The notes under the pieces were generated by a model. The model was not told where the DNA came from, did not search any database, and saw only the letters and a program-made list of their open reading frames with translations. Shown here one piece after another: positions 17,388 to 27,003 of a stretch of 42,522 bases of DNA; the first letter of the stretch is position 1; each line of letters begins with the position of its first letter. Source of the stretch: an uncultured Pseudomonadota bacterium (GTDB lineage Bacteria > Pseudomonadota > Gammaproteobacteria > Burkholderiales > CAIKXV01); assembly GCA_903831455.1 (NCBI GenBank), contig CAIKXV010000282.1, positions 1 to 42,522 on the forward strand, in the 5' to 3' direction. A program made the position numbers and the translations under genes.

Positions 17388-18008
17388 TCAGTTGCCTTTG
17401 CTGACCTGCTCGTGCCACAGCGGGTGGTTGACCTGAGCCCAGCCCTCGGTCACCGTTCCGCGGGTCATCGCGCGCAGCGTGCCCTTGACCCAGATGGCGG
17501 CATAGACGTGCATGATGGTCGACAGGATCAGCACCACGGCCGCGATCGAGTGCAGCAGCACGGCCACGCGCAGCAGGCCGATCGGGAACAGCGGAGCGAA
17601 CCACGGGCGCCAGAACATCACGCCCGTGACCAGCAGCACCGCGAGGCTGATCGCCATCGCCCAGAAGGTGACTTTCTGGCCAAAGTTGTACTTGCCTACC
17701 GGTGGCATGGCCGCCTTGTTGCCGCGAAGCATCTCACCCATCTTCTTCCGCCATTCGTGATCGGCGGCGTTGATCAGGTTGTCCCGCCACAGCTTCGCGA
17801 ACAGCAGTGCGAAGCCGGCCACCATCAGCAGGCCGAGCAGCGGGTGCAGGATGCGCGCCCACGATCCACCGCCGAAGAGGTTCACGAAGAAGAAGAAGGC
17901 GGGGTGGAAGAACGCAAGCCCGGACAGGCCCGCCAGCACGAATGTGAGCGCGATGAACCAGTGGTTCATGCGCTCGGAGTCCGAGTAGCGTTGCAGCATC
18001 CTGGCCAT
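17388..18008 (-). CDS. fdoI: Formate dehydrogenase gamma subunit, cytochrome b
   Basis: 206 residues from [17 protein letters not shown] at 18008. The longer frame to 18134 is the beta-subunit gene in another frame. Four membrane segments are visible, with histidines in and near the first (MNHWFIALTFVLAGLSGLAF) and in the last (VAVLLHSIAAVVLILSTIMH) that fit heme b ligation. It anchors the enzyme in the inner membrane and passes electrons to quinone. The ATG overlaps the beta stop codon (TGATG), so translation is coupled. Length is close to the E. coli FdnI and FdoI proteins; the choice between those two names is arbitrary. Confidence 0.93.
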   Translation of the reverse strand: MARMLQRYSDSERMNHWFIALTFVLAGLSGLAFFHPAFFFFVNLFGGGSWARILHPLLGLLMVAGFALLFAKLWRDNLINAADHEWRKKMGEMLRGNKAAMPPVGKYNFGQKVTFWAMAISLAVLLVTGVMFWRPWFAPLFPIGLLRVAVLLHSIAAVVLILSTIMHVYAAIWVKGTLRAMTRGTVTEGWAQVNHPLWHEQVSKGN

Positions 18009-18886
18009 CACGCCCCCTCCTTTTCCGTCTTCTCTTTCTCTTCGATCGGGCCGACCTTCATGTAGTGGAAGAAGCCCAGCACCATCGCGCCGAGCATGCT
18101 GGCGACTGCCAGTGGCTTGGTCGTGCCCTTCCACAGGGACACCAGCGGGCTGACCGACGGATTGGCCGGCAGGTCCTCGAGCTGGGGCTTGTCGGCATGC
18201 TTGAGCACGTACATCACGTGCGTGCCGCCAACACCCTCGGGGTTGTACAGCCCTGCGTTCTGGTGCCCCCTCTCCTTGAGTTCCTCGGCGCGCCGGTTGC
18301 CGTAGGCGACCATGTCATCCTTCGTGCCATAGGAGATGGCGCCGGTGGGACAGGTCTTCACGCAGGCGGGCTCGAGGCCCACGCTCACCCGGTCGGAGCA
18401 CAAGGTGCACTTGTAGGCCTTGTTGTCCTTCTGGCTGATGCGTGGCACATCGAACGGGCAACCCTTCACGCAGTAGCCGCAGCCGATGCAGTTCTCGGAG
18501 ACGAAGTCGACGATTCCGTTCGCGTACTTGACGATCGCACCGGGCGAAGGGCAGGCCTTGAGGCAGCCGGGGTCCTCGCAGTGCATGCAGCCGTCCTTGC
18601 GGATCAGCCACTCGAGGTTTCCCTCGGTGGGTTCGACCTCGAAGAACTTCATCACCGTCCAGCTGCTGGGGGTGAGGTCGCTCGGGTTGTCGTAGACGCC
18701 GACGTTGTTGCCGATGTCATCGCGCAGGTCGTTCCAGTTCATGCACGCGACCTGGCAGGCCTTGCAGCCGATGCATTTCGACTCGTCGATCAGCTTGGCC
18801 ACGTGGGGTGCCGCAGTGCGGATCTGCGGCGTGGGCAGCGTCGTGGCCGAGCGGGCCACGACGTCGAGGGATTGAAGACTCGACAT
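18008..18886 (-). CDS. fdoH: Formate dehydrogenase beta subunit, four [4Fe-4S] clusters
   Basis: 292 residues. Ferredoxin-type cysteine groups are at residues 38-48 ([11 protein letters not shown]), then [14 protein letters not shown], then [12 protein letters not shown], then CTLCSDR...CVKTCP. These give four clusters, as in E. coli FdnH/FdoH. A single membrane helix near the C terminus ([20 protein letters not shown]) anchors it with the gamma subunit. It carries electrons from the catalytic subunit to the cytochrome. The start is 10 bases after the alpha stop, with a GAGGAGG ribosome-binding site. Confidence 0.96.
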   Translation of the reverse strand: MSSLQSLDVVARSATTLPTPQIRTAAPHVAKLIDESKCIGCKACQVACMNWNDLRDDIGNNVGVYDNPSDLTPSSWTVMKFFEVEPTEGNLEWLIRKDGCMHCEDPGCLKACPSPGAIVKYANGIVDFVSENCIGCGYCVKGCPFDVPRISQKDNKAYKCTLCSDRVSVGLEPACVKTCPTGAISYGTKDDMVAYGNRRAEELKERGHQNAGLYNPEGVGGTHVMYVLKHADKPQLEDLPANPSVSPLVSLWKGTTKPLAVASMLGAMVLGFFHYMKVGPIEEKEKTEKEGA

Positions 18887-18896
18887 GGGTTCCTCC

Positions 18897-21800
18897 TCAA
18901 GCCTTCTCGATGTTGACCAGGAACGCCTTGAACTCCGGCGTCTGCGAGTTTGCGTCGCCCACGAACGGGGTCAGGGCATTGGCCAGGTAGCCGTTCTGCG
19001 TGACACCCTTGAAGCCCCAGTGGATGGGGATCCCGACGTGATGCACCTTCTTGCCGTTCACGTCGAGCGCCTTCATCCGCTTGGTGACCACGCAGGCCGC
19101 CACGACCTCCCCGCGGTTGGACTTCACCCGCACCCGATCACCCTGGCGAATGCCTTTCTCCTTCGCCAGATCGACCCCGATCTCGACGAAGGGCGCTGGC
19201 TGGACGATGGCATTGCTGCGGGAGTGCTTGGTCCAGTAGTGCAGGTGCTCGGTGAGGCGGTAGGTGGTGGCCGCGTAGGGAAACTCCTCCTTCCTGCCGA
19301 AGGCCTCGAGGTCGCCCTTGTAGACCCGGGCGGCGGGATTGCTGACCGCCTTGGCGTTGGTGGGGCACATCAGGTTCACGCCCACCGGGGTTTCGAACGG
19401 TTCGTAGTGCTCGGGGAAAGGGCCTTCCGCCATGCCGACGGCGTGCAGTCTTGCCACGCCTTCCGGGTTCATGATGAAGGCACCCACGCCCTGCTCGGGG
19501 GCTGCATCGGGCCGGATGTCGGGAATATCCGCGCCGCCTGCCCAGCTGCTGCCGTTCCAGGCAAGGTACTTGCGCGAGGGATCCCAGGGCTTGCCGTTCG
19601 CATCCGCGCTGGCGCGGTTGTAGAGGATGCGGCGGTTGGCCGGCCACGCGAATCCCCAGTTGGGGAACACGCCCAGTCCGGTCGGGTCGCTGTTGTCGCG
19701 ACGGGCCGTGAGGTTGCCCGTCGGACCCCAGCAGCCGGCGTAGATCCAGTTGCCGCAGGACGTGCTGCCGTCGTCGCGCAGCATCGCGAACCCGGGCAGC
19801 TGGTCCCCGGCCTTCACCAGCACCGTCGGCGGGGCAGCCGGGTTCTTCGGGTCGGGCGGCGACATCACGTCGGCCAGCGCGCGGCCGTTGATTTCGCGCA
19901 GCAGCTCCGCAGGGTGTGGCGCGCTCGCGTTGATGTACGGCCAGTTGAGCGCAGCGATCGGCTCCGGGAGCGTGCCGCCGTCCTTTGCGTACATCTCGCG
20001 CAGTTTCACGAACAGGCGCGCGATAATCTCGGAGTCCGGCTTGGCCAGCCCGGGCGGGTCGACCGCCTTTTCCTTCCAGCTGATCACCCGGCTGGAGTTG
20101 GTGAAGGTGCCGGTTTCCTCGGCGAAGCAACTGGTCGGGAAGCGGAACACCTCGGTGGCGATCTTCGTCGGATCGACATCGTTCAGCGGGCCGTAGTTCT
20201 TCCAGAACTCGCTCGTCTCGGTCTCCAGCGGATCCATCACCACCAGGAACTTCAGCTTCGCGAGGCCTGCCGACAGTTTCTTCTTGTTCGGCACCGCGGC
20301 CAGCGGATTGAAGCCCTGGCACAGGAAGCCGTTCATCTTGCCCTGGTGCATGCGCTCGAACATCGCGAGGATGTCGTAGGCGGCATCGCGCTTGGGCAGC
20401 CAGTCGTAGGCGAACTGGTTGTCCTTCGTGGCGGCATTCCCGTAGTAGGCCTTCATCAGGCTGGTGTGCCACTTGGGGAAGTTCTGCGTGAAGGCCATCT
20501 GGTTCGGCCGCAGAGGCTTGCCGGTGCGCGTCTCCAGGTATTTCGCCCGCGTGTCGTCCGCGTCGGTGGGGGCGCTGAGATACCCCGACAGCACCTCGGA
20601 GTAGGCGCACATGTCGGTGATGCCCTGCACGTTCGCGTGACCGCGCAGAGCGTTCACGCCGCCGCCCGGGCGGCCCATGTTGCCCAGCAGCAGCTGGATC
20701 ATGGCCATCGTGCGGATGTTCTGCGAGCCCACCGTGTGCTGGGTCCAGCCCAGCGCGTAGCAGATGGTCATCACCTTGTCCGGCGCCGAGGTGGCCGCCA
20801 GCATCTCGCAGACCTTCAGGAACTGGTCCTGGGGCGTGCCGGTGATCCTGCTGACCAGTTCGGGCGTGTACCGGGCGTAGTGCTTCTTCATCTGCTGGAA
20901 CACGCACAGCGGATTCTGCAGCGTGTCGTCGGTGAGGACGTAGCCATCCTTGCCGGTCTGATAGCCCCAGGTCGACTTGTCGTAGCTGCGACGCTCGCCG
21001 TTGTAGCCGCTGAAGAACCCGTCCTCGAACGCGTAGCCCTCCTTCGTCAGGAAGGTGGCGTCCGTGTTGAGCTTCACGTAATCGAGGTGGATCCTGTCCT
21101 TGCTCAGCAGGTAGTTGATGACACCGGCGAGGAAGGCGATGTCGGTGCCGACACGGATCGGCGCGTAATAGTCCGCCACCGCCGCGCTGCGGGTGAAGCG
21201 CGGATCGACGACGATCAGCTTCGCCTTGCGCTGCTGCATCGCTTCGGTCACCCACTTGAAACCGCAGGGGTGGGCCTCGGCGGCATTGCCGCCCATGATG
21301 AGGACGAGATCAGTGTTCTTGATATCCGTCCACGAGTTGGTCATCGCTCCGCGACCGAAAGTCGGGCCCAGACTGGACACCGTCGGCGCGTGTCAGATGC
21401 GCGCTTGCGTATCGAGCGCGACCATGCCCAGGCCGCGCGCTACCTTGACGCTTAGATAACCGGATTCGTTGGACGCGGCCGAGGACAGCAGGAAGCCGGT
21501 GCTGTTCCACCGGTTGACCGTCACGCCCTTGTCGTTGGTCGCCACCAGATTCGCATCGCGATCGGCCTTCAGGTGCCGCGCGACGCGCGTGAGCGCCTCG
21601 TCCCAGGAGATGTTCTTCCACGTGCTGGTGCCGGGTTCGCGAACCTGCGGCACCTTCACGCGGCCGGGCGACTGGATCATGTCCATGACTCCGGCACCCT
21701 TCGGGCACAGCGTGCCGCGATTGACCGGGTGGTCGGGGTCGCCTTCGACGTGGACGATCGACGCCTTGACGTTCTTCGCCTTGTCGCCGAGCGTGTACAT

Positions 21801-21980
21801 CACCAGTCCGCAGCTGACCGAGCAGTACGGACAGATGCTGCGGGTCTCTGTGGTACGGGCCAGCTTGAAGGCGCGCGTCTCGGCAATCGCCCTGGCGGGC
21901 GAGAAGCCGAGCGCGACGAGGCTGGATGCTGCCAGCCCCGCTCCGCTGACCCGGAAGAACTGCCTCCGGTCCATGTCCAT
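18897..21980 (-). CDS. fdoG: Selenocysteine formate dehydrogenase alpha subunit (read through UGA at 21395-21393)
   Basis: 1027 residues if the in-frame UGA at 21395-21393 is read as selenocysteine (residue 196, the same number as in E. coli FdnG). Without readthrough it would look like two ORFs, 21980-21393 and 21380-18897. A Tat signal, [13 protein letters not shown], leads the protein. Cys50, Cys53, Cys57 and Cys92 bind a [4Fe-4S] cluster. Selenocysteine, in ARI[12 protein letters not shown], ligates molybdenum or tungsten bis-MGD. The frame is unbroken across the UGA, and the sequence after it matches the family ([10 protein letters not shown]). The enzyme oxidises formate to CO2 on the periplasmic side. 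The start at 21980 is chosen from the Tat motif and an upstream GGAGG; the frame open to 22532 has a low-complexity extension. Confidence 0.96.
21361..21395 (-). promoter_or_regulatory. bSECIS element of fdh alpha
   Basis: Directly after the UGA the mRNA can fold: arms CGGUGUCC (21382-21375) and GGGCCCG (21369-21363) pair with one bulged U (21379) around the loop AGUCU (21374-21370). A bulged U and a GUCU-bearing loop are the features SelB recognises in the E. coli fdhF and fdnG hairpins. Confidence 0.85.
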
Positions 21981-22060
21981 GGTGATCACACTCCTCCCTG
22001 GGGACTGAGCTTCGGTTGATCGAAGTTCTTCGCGGGGCGGCAGCGCCGCACGTGCGAAAA

Positions 22061-22089
22061 AGTATCCTCCCGCCCCTTCGCATATGCAA
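22061..22089 (-). promoter_or_regulatory. Predicted sigma70 promoter of the fdh operon
   Basis: On the minus strand TTGCAT (22089-22084) and GATACT (22066-22061) are 17 bases apart, each matching consensus at four of six positions. The leader before the ATG at 21980 would be about 75 bases. The rest of the 431-base gap to the TauD-like gene holds no gene I can support. Confidence 0.5.
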
Positions 22090-22345
22090 GACGCGCTATC
22101 GGGCCGGACACGGGGTGCAGGCTTCCTGACGCCCGATACCGGGCTCGTCGCGAAAGCTGACGGCGGTGTGGAATCCGTGCCGTCGAGTTCGTCGAGCATG
22201 GCGCATCGCAGCATCGGGTGTGGCTCGGCGCAGGGCGCCGATGCAGGGGGGTACGCACGTACGCACCGGAGACTGCATTCGTCGAGTCGACAGTGGGGCT
22301 GCGCGGGGCTTCCGTCGATTCGGGGGGGGCGCGTGTGTGTCCGGT

Positions 22346-22365
22346 GGTTGCTGTTACAGTCAACC
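22346..22365. promoter_or_regulatory. Near-palindrome upstream of the TauD-like gene
   Basis: Outer arms GGTTG and CAACC enclose CTGTTACAGT, which itself pairs as CTGT/ACAG with one offset base. It lies 47 bases before the start codon, where an operator would be expected. The regulator is unknown. Confidence 0.35.
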
Positions 22366-22411
22366 GGTTCGACAGTGACCCGGACGACCGGGCGGCGCGA
22401 GGAGGGGGATC

Positions 22412-23371
22412 GTGACAGGCGGGTACGCAGGCATCGAGGTATTGCCGCTGAACGCGGCGCTGGGCGCGGAGGTGCGTTGCGGCGACATCCGTCGGTTGGG
22501 CGAGTCGGGCATACGCGAGGTCCGCAAGGCATGGCTCGATCACGTTGTGGTCCTGTTTCGCGACCAGCAGCTCTCCGACGAGGACCTGGTCCGCTTCGGC
22601 GAGCGTTTCGGCGAGTTCCAGGTGTCCAACGCGCTGCCCAGCCCGCTCGCTCGGGAAGGGCGCGTGCGGCAGGGGGCCGGGCGCGACGAGCGGTTCCCGC
22701 AGGTGACGGTCGTGTCGAACGTGGTGGAGGACGGGATCGCGCTCGGGGGACTGGGTGACGGTGAGCTGGTGTGGCACACCGACATGAACAGTTTCGAGAT
22801 CCCGCCCGACCAGACCATCCTCTACGGCATCGAGATACCTGCGGCGGGTGGGCGCACGGGGTTCACGAACATGTACGAGGCCTGGGAGTCGCTGCCAGCC
22901 GATCTGAAGGCGCGGGTGCGGCACCTGCAGATCAAGCACGACGCGACGATCGATGCGGCGGGCTACCTGCGCCGCGACTTCGCCGACGCGGCCGACGGGG
23001 ATATCCGCACGCTTCCGGGCGCGGTGCATCCGCTGGTGCGGACCCATCCGGAGACGGGGCGCGACAGCCTCTACCTCGGGCGTCGCACCCGCACCTGGCT
23101 GGTCGGGTTGCCGGTGGCGGAGTCCGATGCGCTCCTCGACGAGCTCTGGGCGCACGCGACGCGCCCGGCACTGACCTGGTTCCAGGAGTGGCGACCGGGT
23201 GACGTCCTGATGTGGGACAACCGCTGCGCGATGCACTACCGCGAGCCGTTCGACGAACAGGCGCGACGCACCCTGCACCGCGTGGTGATCCGGGGATCGC
23301 GCCCGTTCCACGACCCGGCCGCGGCGAGCCGCGGAGCGCATCCGCGGGGCCGAGCGCGGGCGAGCGCCTGA
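22412..23371 (+). CDS. TauD/TfdA-family 2-oxoglutarate-dependent dioxygenase
   Basis: 319 residues from a GTG start at 22412 with a GGAGGGGG ribosome-binding site. The Fe(II) ligands are His122 and Asp124 in LVWHTDMNSF and probably His275 in MWDNRCAMHYREPF. Arg290 or Arg286 in RRTLHRVVIRG should bind 2-oxoglutarate. These enzymes hydroxylate a sulfonate, aryloxy acid or similar compound, which then breaks down; the substrate is not readable. It converges on the Bug receptor gene, with stop codons one base apart. The last 20 residues are arginine/alanine rich and beyond the usual domain end. Confidence 0.9.
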   Translation: MTGGYAGIEVLPLNAALGAEVRCGDIRRLGESGIREVRKAWLDHVVVLFRDQQLSDEDLVRFGERFGEFQVSNALPSPLAREGRVRQGAGRDERFPQVTVVSNVVEDGIALGGLGDGELVWHTDMNSFEIPPDQTILYGIEIPAAGGRTGFTNMYEAWESLPADLKARVRHLQIKHDATIDAAGYLRRDFADAADGDIRTLPGAVHPLVRTHPETGRDSLYLGRRTRTWLVGLPVAESDALLDELWAHATRPALTWFQEWRPGDVLMWDNRCAMHYREPFDEQARRTLHRVVIRGSRPFHDPAAASRGAHPRGRARASA

Positions 23372-23372
23372 A

Positions 23373-24332
23373 CTACTCGAGCCGGATTCGCGCCTCGCGC
23401 ACCACTCGCTGCCAGCGGGCGACGTCCTCGCGCAGTCGCGCGGCCAGCGTCTCGGGCGTGCTGCCGACCGGCTCGACCATGCGCTCGAGGAGGTAGGCCC
23501 TCATCTCGGCGCCCTGGACGGTGCGCGCGATGGCGCCGCTGAGCAGGGCGATCGATGCGCCTGGGGTACCCGCGGGTGCGAGGACTCCGGACCACGCGTC
23601 GGCCGAGTATCCGCCCACTCCGGACTCGGCGATGGTGGGCAGGTCCGGCAGCACGGGCGAGCGCTTTGCGGTGGTGATCGCGATGCCCTTGAGCTTGCCG
23701 GCCCGGACGAGCGGGGTGCCCACGGAGGTCGGCAGGAAGGTGAAATCCACCTGCCCGCCCATCACCGCGCTCGCGGCAGGCCCCCCACCGTTGTAGGGGA
23801 TGTGGATCATGCGGGTGCCCGACATCAGTTTGAACAGCTCGACGGCCATGTGCGGATCGGTGCCCGCGCCCGGCGATGAGAAGTTCAGCGCATCCGGTTT
23901 CGCGCGCGCGAGCGCGATGAATGCCTTGACCGATCCGACCGGGACGGACGGGTGCACCGCCAGGATGTAGGACGAGGTGCCCACCCAGCTCACCGGTGCG
24001 AAGTCGCGGACCGGGTCGTAGGGCAGGTTCGGATAGAGCGCGGGGCCGATGGTGATCGCGCTGAGGGTCAGCAGCAGCGTGTGGCCATCGGGTGCCGCGC
24101 GCGCCACCGCCGCGGTGCCCAGCGTGGTGCCCGCCCCGGGGCGGTTCTCCATCACGAACGGCTGGCGCAGCGACTCGCCCAGCCGCTGGAACAGCGGCCG
24201 CCCCACGGCGTCCAGGCCACCGCCAGGCGCGTAGGGCACGATCACCCGAACGGGTCTGGCGGGATAGTCCTGGGCGTGCCCCGGCGAGGACAGCAGCGCA
24301 GCGGCCACCAGGGCGGTCATGATCGGTTTCAA
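23373..24332 (-). CDS. Bug/TctC-family tripartite tricarboxylate receptor
   Basis: 319 residues from a TTG at 24332, which has GAGGAG 7 bases upstream. GTG at 24335 is an alternative with spacing that is too short, and the ATG at 24317 is also possible. A signal peptide (MKPIMTALVAAALLSSPGHA) is followed by YPARPVRVIVPYAPGGGLD, MENRPGAGTTLG and APDGHTLLLTLS. It follows the DUF993 gene by 34 bases on the same strand and should be co-transcribed with it, so the two may act on one compound. Ligand unknown. Confidence 0.9.
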   Translation of the reverse strand: MKPIMTALVAAALLSSPGHAQDYPARPVRVIVPYAPGGGLDAVGRPLFQRLGESLRQPFVMENRPGAGTTLGTAAVARAAPDGHTLLLTLSAITIGPALYPNLPYDPVRDFAPVSWVGTSSYILAVHPSVPVGSVKAFIALARAKPDALNFSSPGAGTDPHMAVELFKLMSGTRMIHIPYNGGGPAASAVMGGQVDFTFLPTSVGTPLVRAGKLKGIAITTAKRSPVLPDLPTIAESGVGGYSADAWSGVLAPAGTPGASIALLSGAIARTVQGAEMRAYLLERMVEPVGSTPETLAARLREDVARWQRVVREARIRLE

Positions 24333-24366
24333 CACCGGACTCCTCGTGCAGGCATCGATACGCCCT

Positions 24367-25554
24367 TCAGTCGATCCCGTGGACCGCCAGCCACTGGCGC
24401 ATGCGGCGCACGGCCCGTTCGGGATGGGCGAGGCATCCGCAGGCGTCGGCGAGCCGGAAGATCCGGGCGAGGTGCGGCAGGCTGCGACTGGCCTGTTCGC
24501 CGCCGACCATGGTGAAGTGCGACTGGTGGCCGTTGAGCCAGGCCATGAAGACGACACCGGTCTTGTAGTAGCGCGTGGGTGCGTGGAACAGGTGTCGCGA
24601 CAGCGGAACAGTCGGCGCCAGGATGCGATCGAACGCCGCGCGGTCGCCCCGGCTCAACGCCCCAAGCGCGAGGCTTGCGGCCGGCGCGATGGCGTCGAAG
24701 ATGCCCAGCAGGGCGTCGCTGTGCTGCTGGCCGGGATGATCGCCCTGGCCGTCGCCCGCGATCAGTTCGGCATAATTGAAATCGTCCCCGGTGTACATGC
24801 GCACGCCCTCCGGCAGGCGGCGTCGCAGCGAGATCTCCGCAACCTTGTCCAGCAGCGAGATCTTGATGCCGTCGATCCGGTCCGCGCGGCCGCGGATGAT
24901 CTCGAGCACCGTGTCCATCGCAGCGCGTGGAGTGGAGGCCCCCCAGTAGCCGGCGAGCGCGGGGTCGAACATCTCGCCCAGCCAGTGCAGGATCACCGGC
25001 TGTCGGGCCTGGGACAGGATGCGGTCGTAGACCGCGAGGTAATCCTCGGGGCCGCGCGCGACCCGGGCGAGTGCCCGGCTGGCCATGATCACCAGCGGGC
25101 TGCCGGCCGCCTCGATCGCCTCCATCTGCGCCTCGTAGGCGGCGACCACGTCGGCCGTGCCGCGGGCCGCGTGTGGATCCAGCTGGTCGGTGCCGCACCC
25201 GGACGCCACCCGCGCGCCCGGATGGCGGCGGCTTGCCGCGACCGTGCGGCGGATCAGCTCGAGGGACTGCGGCCAGTCCATGCCCATGCCGCGCTGCGCG
25301 GTGTCCATGGCCTCGGCCACGCCGAGGCCGAGGGACCACAGGTACTCGCGGTAGGCGACCGTTCGGTCCCAGTCGACCGCGGCGCGTTCGCGCGGGTCGG
25401 TCGCAGCGAGCGGGTCGGAGACGACGTGCGCGGCGGCATACGCGACCCTGCAGGCCGGCTGCGACGGCGAGTGCTCCGGTTGGAGCGGCTGTGCGCGAAG
25501 CGTGTAGGGTTCCAGTGCTCCGTCGTACGTCGGCAGGGACAGCGTCAGCGGCAT
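24367..25554 (-). CDS. DUF993-family (dihydrodipicolinate-synthase-like) protein
   Basis: 395 residues from MPLTLSLPTYDGALEPYTL at 25554; the open frame reaching further upstream passes through a repeat-rich gap and is not used. It reads as a TIM barrel of the DapA/aldolase class: VASGCGTDQL, ARQPVILHWLGEMFDPALAG, a lysine in IDGIKISLLDK that could form a Schiff base, then MYTGDDFNYAELIAGDG. DUF993 proteins have no assigned reaction that I know of; a retro-aldol or lyase step in catabolism is plausible. It lies between two Bug receptor genes on the same strand. Confidence 0.75.
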   Translation of the reverse strand: MPLTLSLPTYDGALEPYTLRAQPLQPEHSPSQPACRVAYAAAHVVSDPLAATDPRERAAVDWDRTVAYREYLWSLGLGVAEAMDTAQRGMGMDWPQSLELIRRTVAASRRHPGARVASGCGTDQLDPHAARGTADVVAAYEAQMEAIEAAGSPLVIMASRALARVARGPEDYLAVYDRILSQARQPVILHWLGEMFDPALAGYWGASTPRAAMDTVLEIIRGRADRIDGIKISLLDKVAEISLRRRLPEGVRMYTGDDFNYAELIAGDGQGDHPGQQHSDALLGIFDAIAPAASLALGALSRGDRAAFDRILAPTVPLSRHLFHAPTRYYKTGVVFMAWLNGHQSHFTMVGGEQASRSLPHLARIFRLADACGCLAHPERAVRRMRQWLAVHGID

Positions 25555-25764
25555 GTGGACTCCGGCATGCCCCGAGGGTCGAGGCGCGCGTCCGGGCGTC
25601 GAGGCCTCGGCGCCGCAGGGCGGTTGTGCGGGGCTCGGTCCGCGGCGCTGCCGGGCCGCAGGACCGCCGGGACCGGGCGAGGGTTGCCGGAGACGATGGC
25701 CTGCAGCACGCGGGAGGGGGAGTCCCCGGACCGAACGCACGGTCCCGGATGCATTGTCGTGGCG

Positions 25765-25836
25765 CCGGGGACGCGAGCCACGCGCAGGCATGGCCGCCCG
25801 CCCGGGGCGCGGGCCACGCGCAGACCGGGCCTCCCG
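25765..25836. repeat. Two tandem imperfect 36-bp repeats
   Basis: The stretches 25765-25800 and 25801-25836 share ccgggg, gccacgcgcag and a final cccg with small differences. They lie in the 331-base gap between DUF993 and the next Bug gene, which otherwise holds nothing I can support. Confidence 0.6.
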
Positions 25837-25885
25837 CCGGGCCACCCACCGGGGGCGGCGCGAAGCCGTTCGCCGCGGACGTCGC

Positions 25886-26872
25886 TCACTGTGGCGCGAG
25901 TCCGGCCGCCTTCACCAGCGCCTCGTTGCGGCGGATCTCCTCGCGCAGGTACTCGGCGAACTGATCGGGCCGCATCGTCCATGCATCGGCCCCGAGCTTC
26001 TGGAAACGCTCCTTCACGTCGGGTTGCGCCAGCGCCTTGACCACTTCGTCGTTCAGCCGCTGCACGATATCCGTCGGCGTCTTCGCGGGTGCGAACATGC
26101 CGATCCAGAAGTTGAACTCCGATCCGGGCACGCCGGCCTCGGCCGTGGTCGGGATGCTGGGCAGCGCGCTCGCCCGGCGCGAGGACCCGACGGCCAGCGC
26201 CAGCAGTTGGCCGGACTGGATCTGGTTGATCACCGGCGCGATCGGCGAGAAGTAGTAGTCCACGCGGCCGGTGATGACCTCGGTGACCGCCTCGGCCGAC
26301 CCCTTGAACGGAACATTCACCGCCTCGATCTTCGCGGCGAGCCGGAACTTCTCGGCGTTGAGGTGGGTGGCGCTGCCCTGGCCGGCGGACGCGAAGTTGA
26401 GCGCCCCGGGCTTCGCCCGCCCCAGCGCCACCAGCTCCTGCAGTGTCCGGATGTTCTTCGCCGGCGAGATCACCAGCACGTTGGGCGTGCTGGAGATCGG
26501 GGTGATCGGCGCGAAGTCGGCCACGGTATCGAACGGCAGCTTGTTGAACGTCCACGGACTCACGGTGTGCGAGCTGGAGTGGATCATGATCGTGTAGCCG
26601 TCGGGTGCCGCGCGCGCGACCTGCGCCTGCCCGATGGTGCCGCTCGCCCCGGCCCTGTTCTCGACCAGCAGCGACTGGCCCATGCTCTGTCCCATGCGGT
26701 CGGCGATGGCCCGAGCGATGATGTCGGTGGTGCTGCCGGCCGCAAAGGGCACCACGACGCGGATCGGCCGGTTCGGATAGCCGGACTGGGCGATGGCCAT
26801 CGCCGGCAGGCTGGCGGCCGCGATGCAGGCGACGAGTCGGTACCGGCGGTTGCGCGGGCTTCGGATCGGCAT
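25886..26872 (-). CDS. Bug/TctC-family tripartite tricarboxylate receptor
   Basis: 328 residues from the ATG at 26872, with GAGGAG about 8 bases upstream. The frame open to 27142 lies antisense to nothing but overlaps the end of the next gene, so it is not used. An arginine-rich n-region and hydrophobic core (LVACIAAASLPAMAIAQ) form the signal peptide. Then come YPNRPIRVVVPFAAGSTTD, VENRAGASGTIG and APDGYTIMIHSS. The position that is usually proline-glycine-glycine reads AAGSTTD, a common variant. It lies 131 bases after the Old-Yellow-Enzyme gene and probably shares its transcript. Ligand unknown. Confidence 0.92.
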   Translation of the reverse strand: MPIRSPRNRRYRLVACIAAASLPAMAIAQSGYPNRPIRVVVPFAAGSTTDIIARAIADRMGQSMGQSLLVENRAGASGTIGQAQVARAAPDGYTIMIHSSSHTVSPWTFNKLPFDTVADFAPITPISSTPNVLVISPAKNIRTLQELVALGRAKPGALNFASAGQGSATHLNAEKFRLAAKIEAVNVPFKGSAEAVTEVITGRVDYYFSPIAPVINQIQSGQLLALAVGSSRRASALPSIPTTAEAGVPGSEFNFWIGMFAPAKTPTDIVQRLNDEVVKALAQPDVKERFQKLGADAWTMRPDQFAEYLREEIRRNEALVKAAGLAPQ

Positions 26873-27003
26873 GGGTATCTCCTCGGGGTGTGGGCAGGGC
26901 TCCGGACGGCCGCGCTCCGGGCGGGCGGGCCGCGATGCGGGATGCAGTCGTGCGTGCGGGACGGCGCTGGTTGGCGATACGCGGCTGGCCGGGGCGAAGA
27001 CGC

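Noticed and set aside
21380-21395. fdh alpha as a frameshifted or nonsense-mutated pseudogene
   Set aside because: The frame is unbroken across a single UGA at the known selenocysteine position, with a SECIS hairpin after it and selB/selC nearby.
18885-21455. An 856-codon plus-strand frame opposite fdh alpha
   Set aside because: It is the mirror of a strongly conserved selenoprotein gene and shows no domain.
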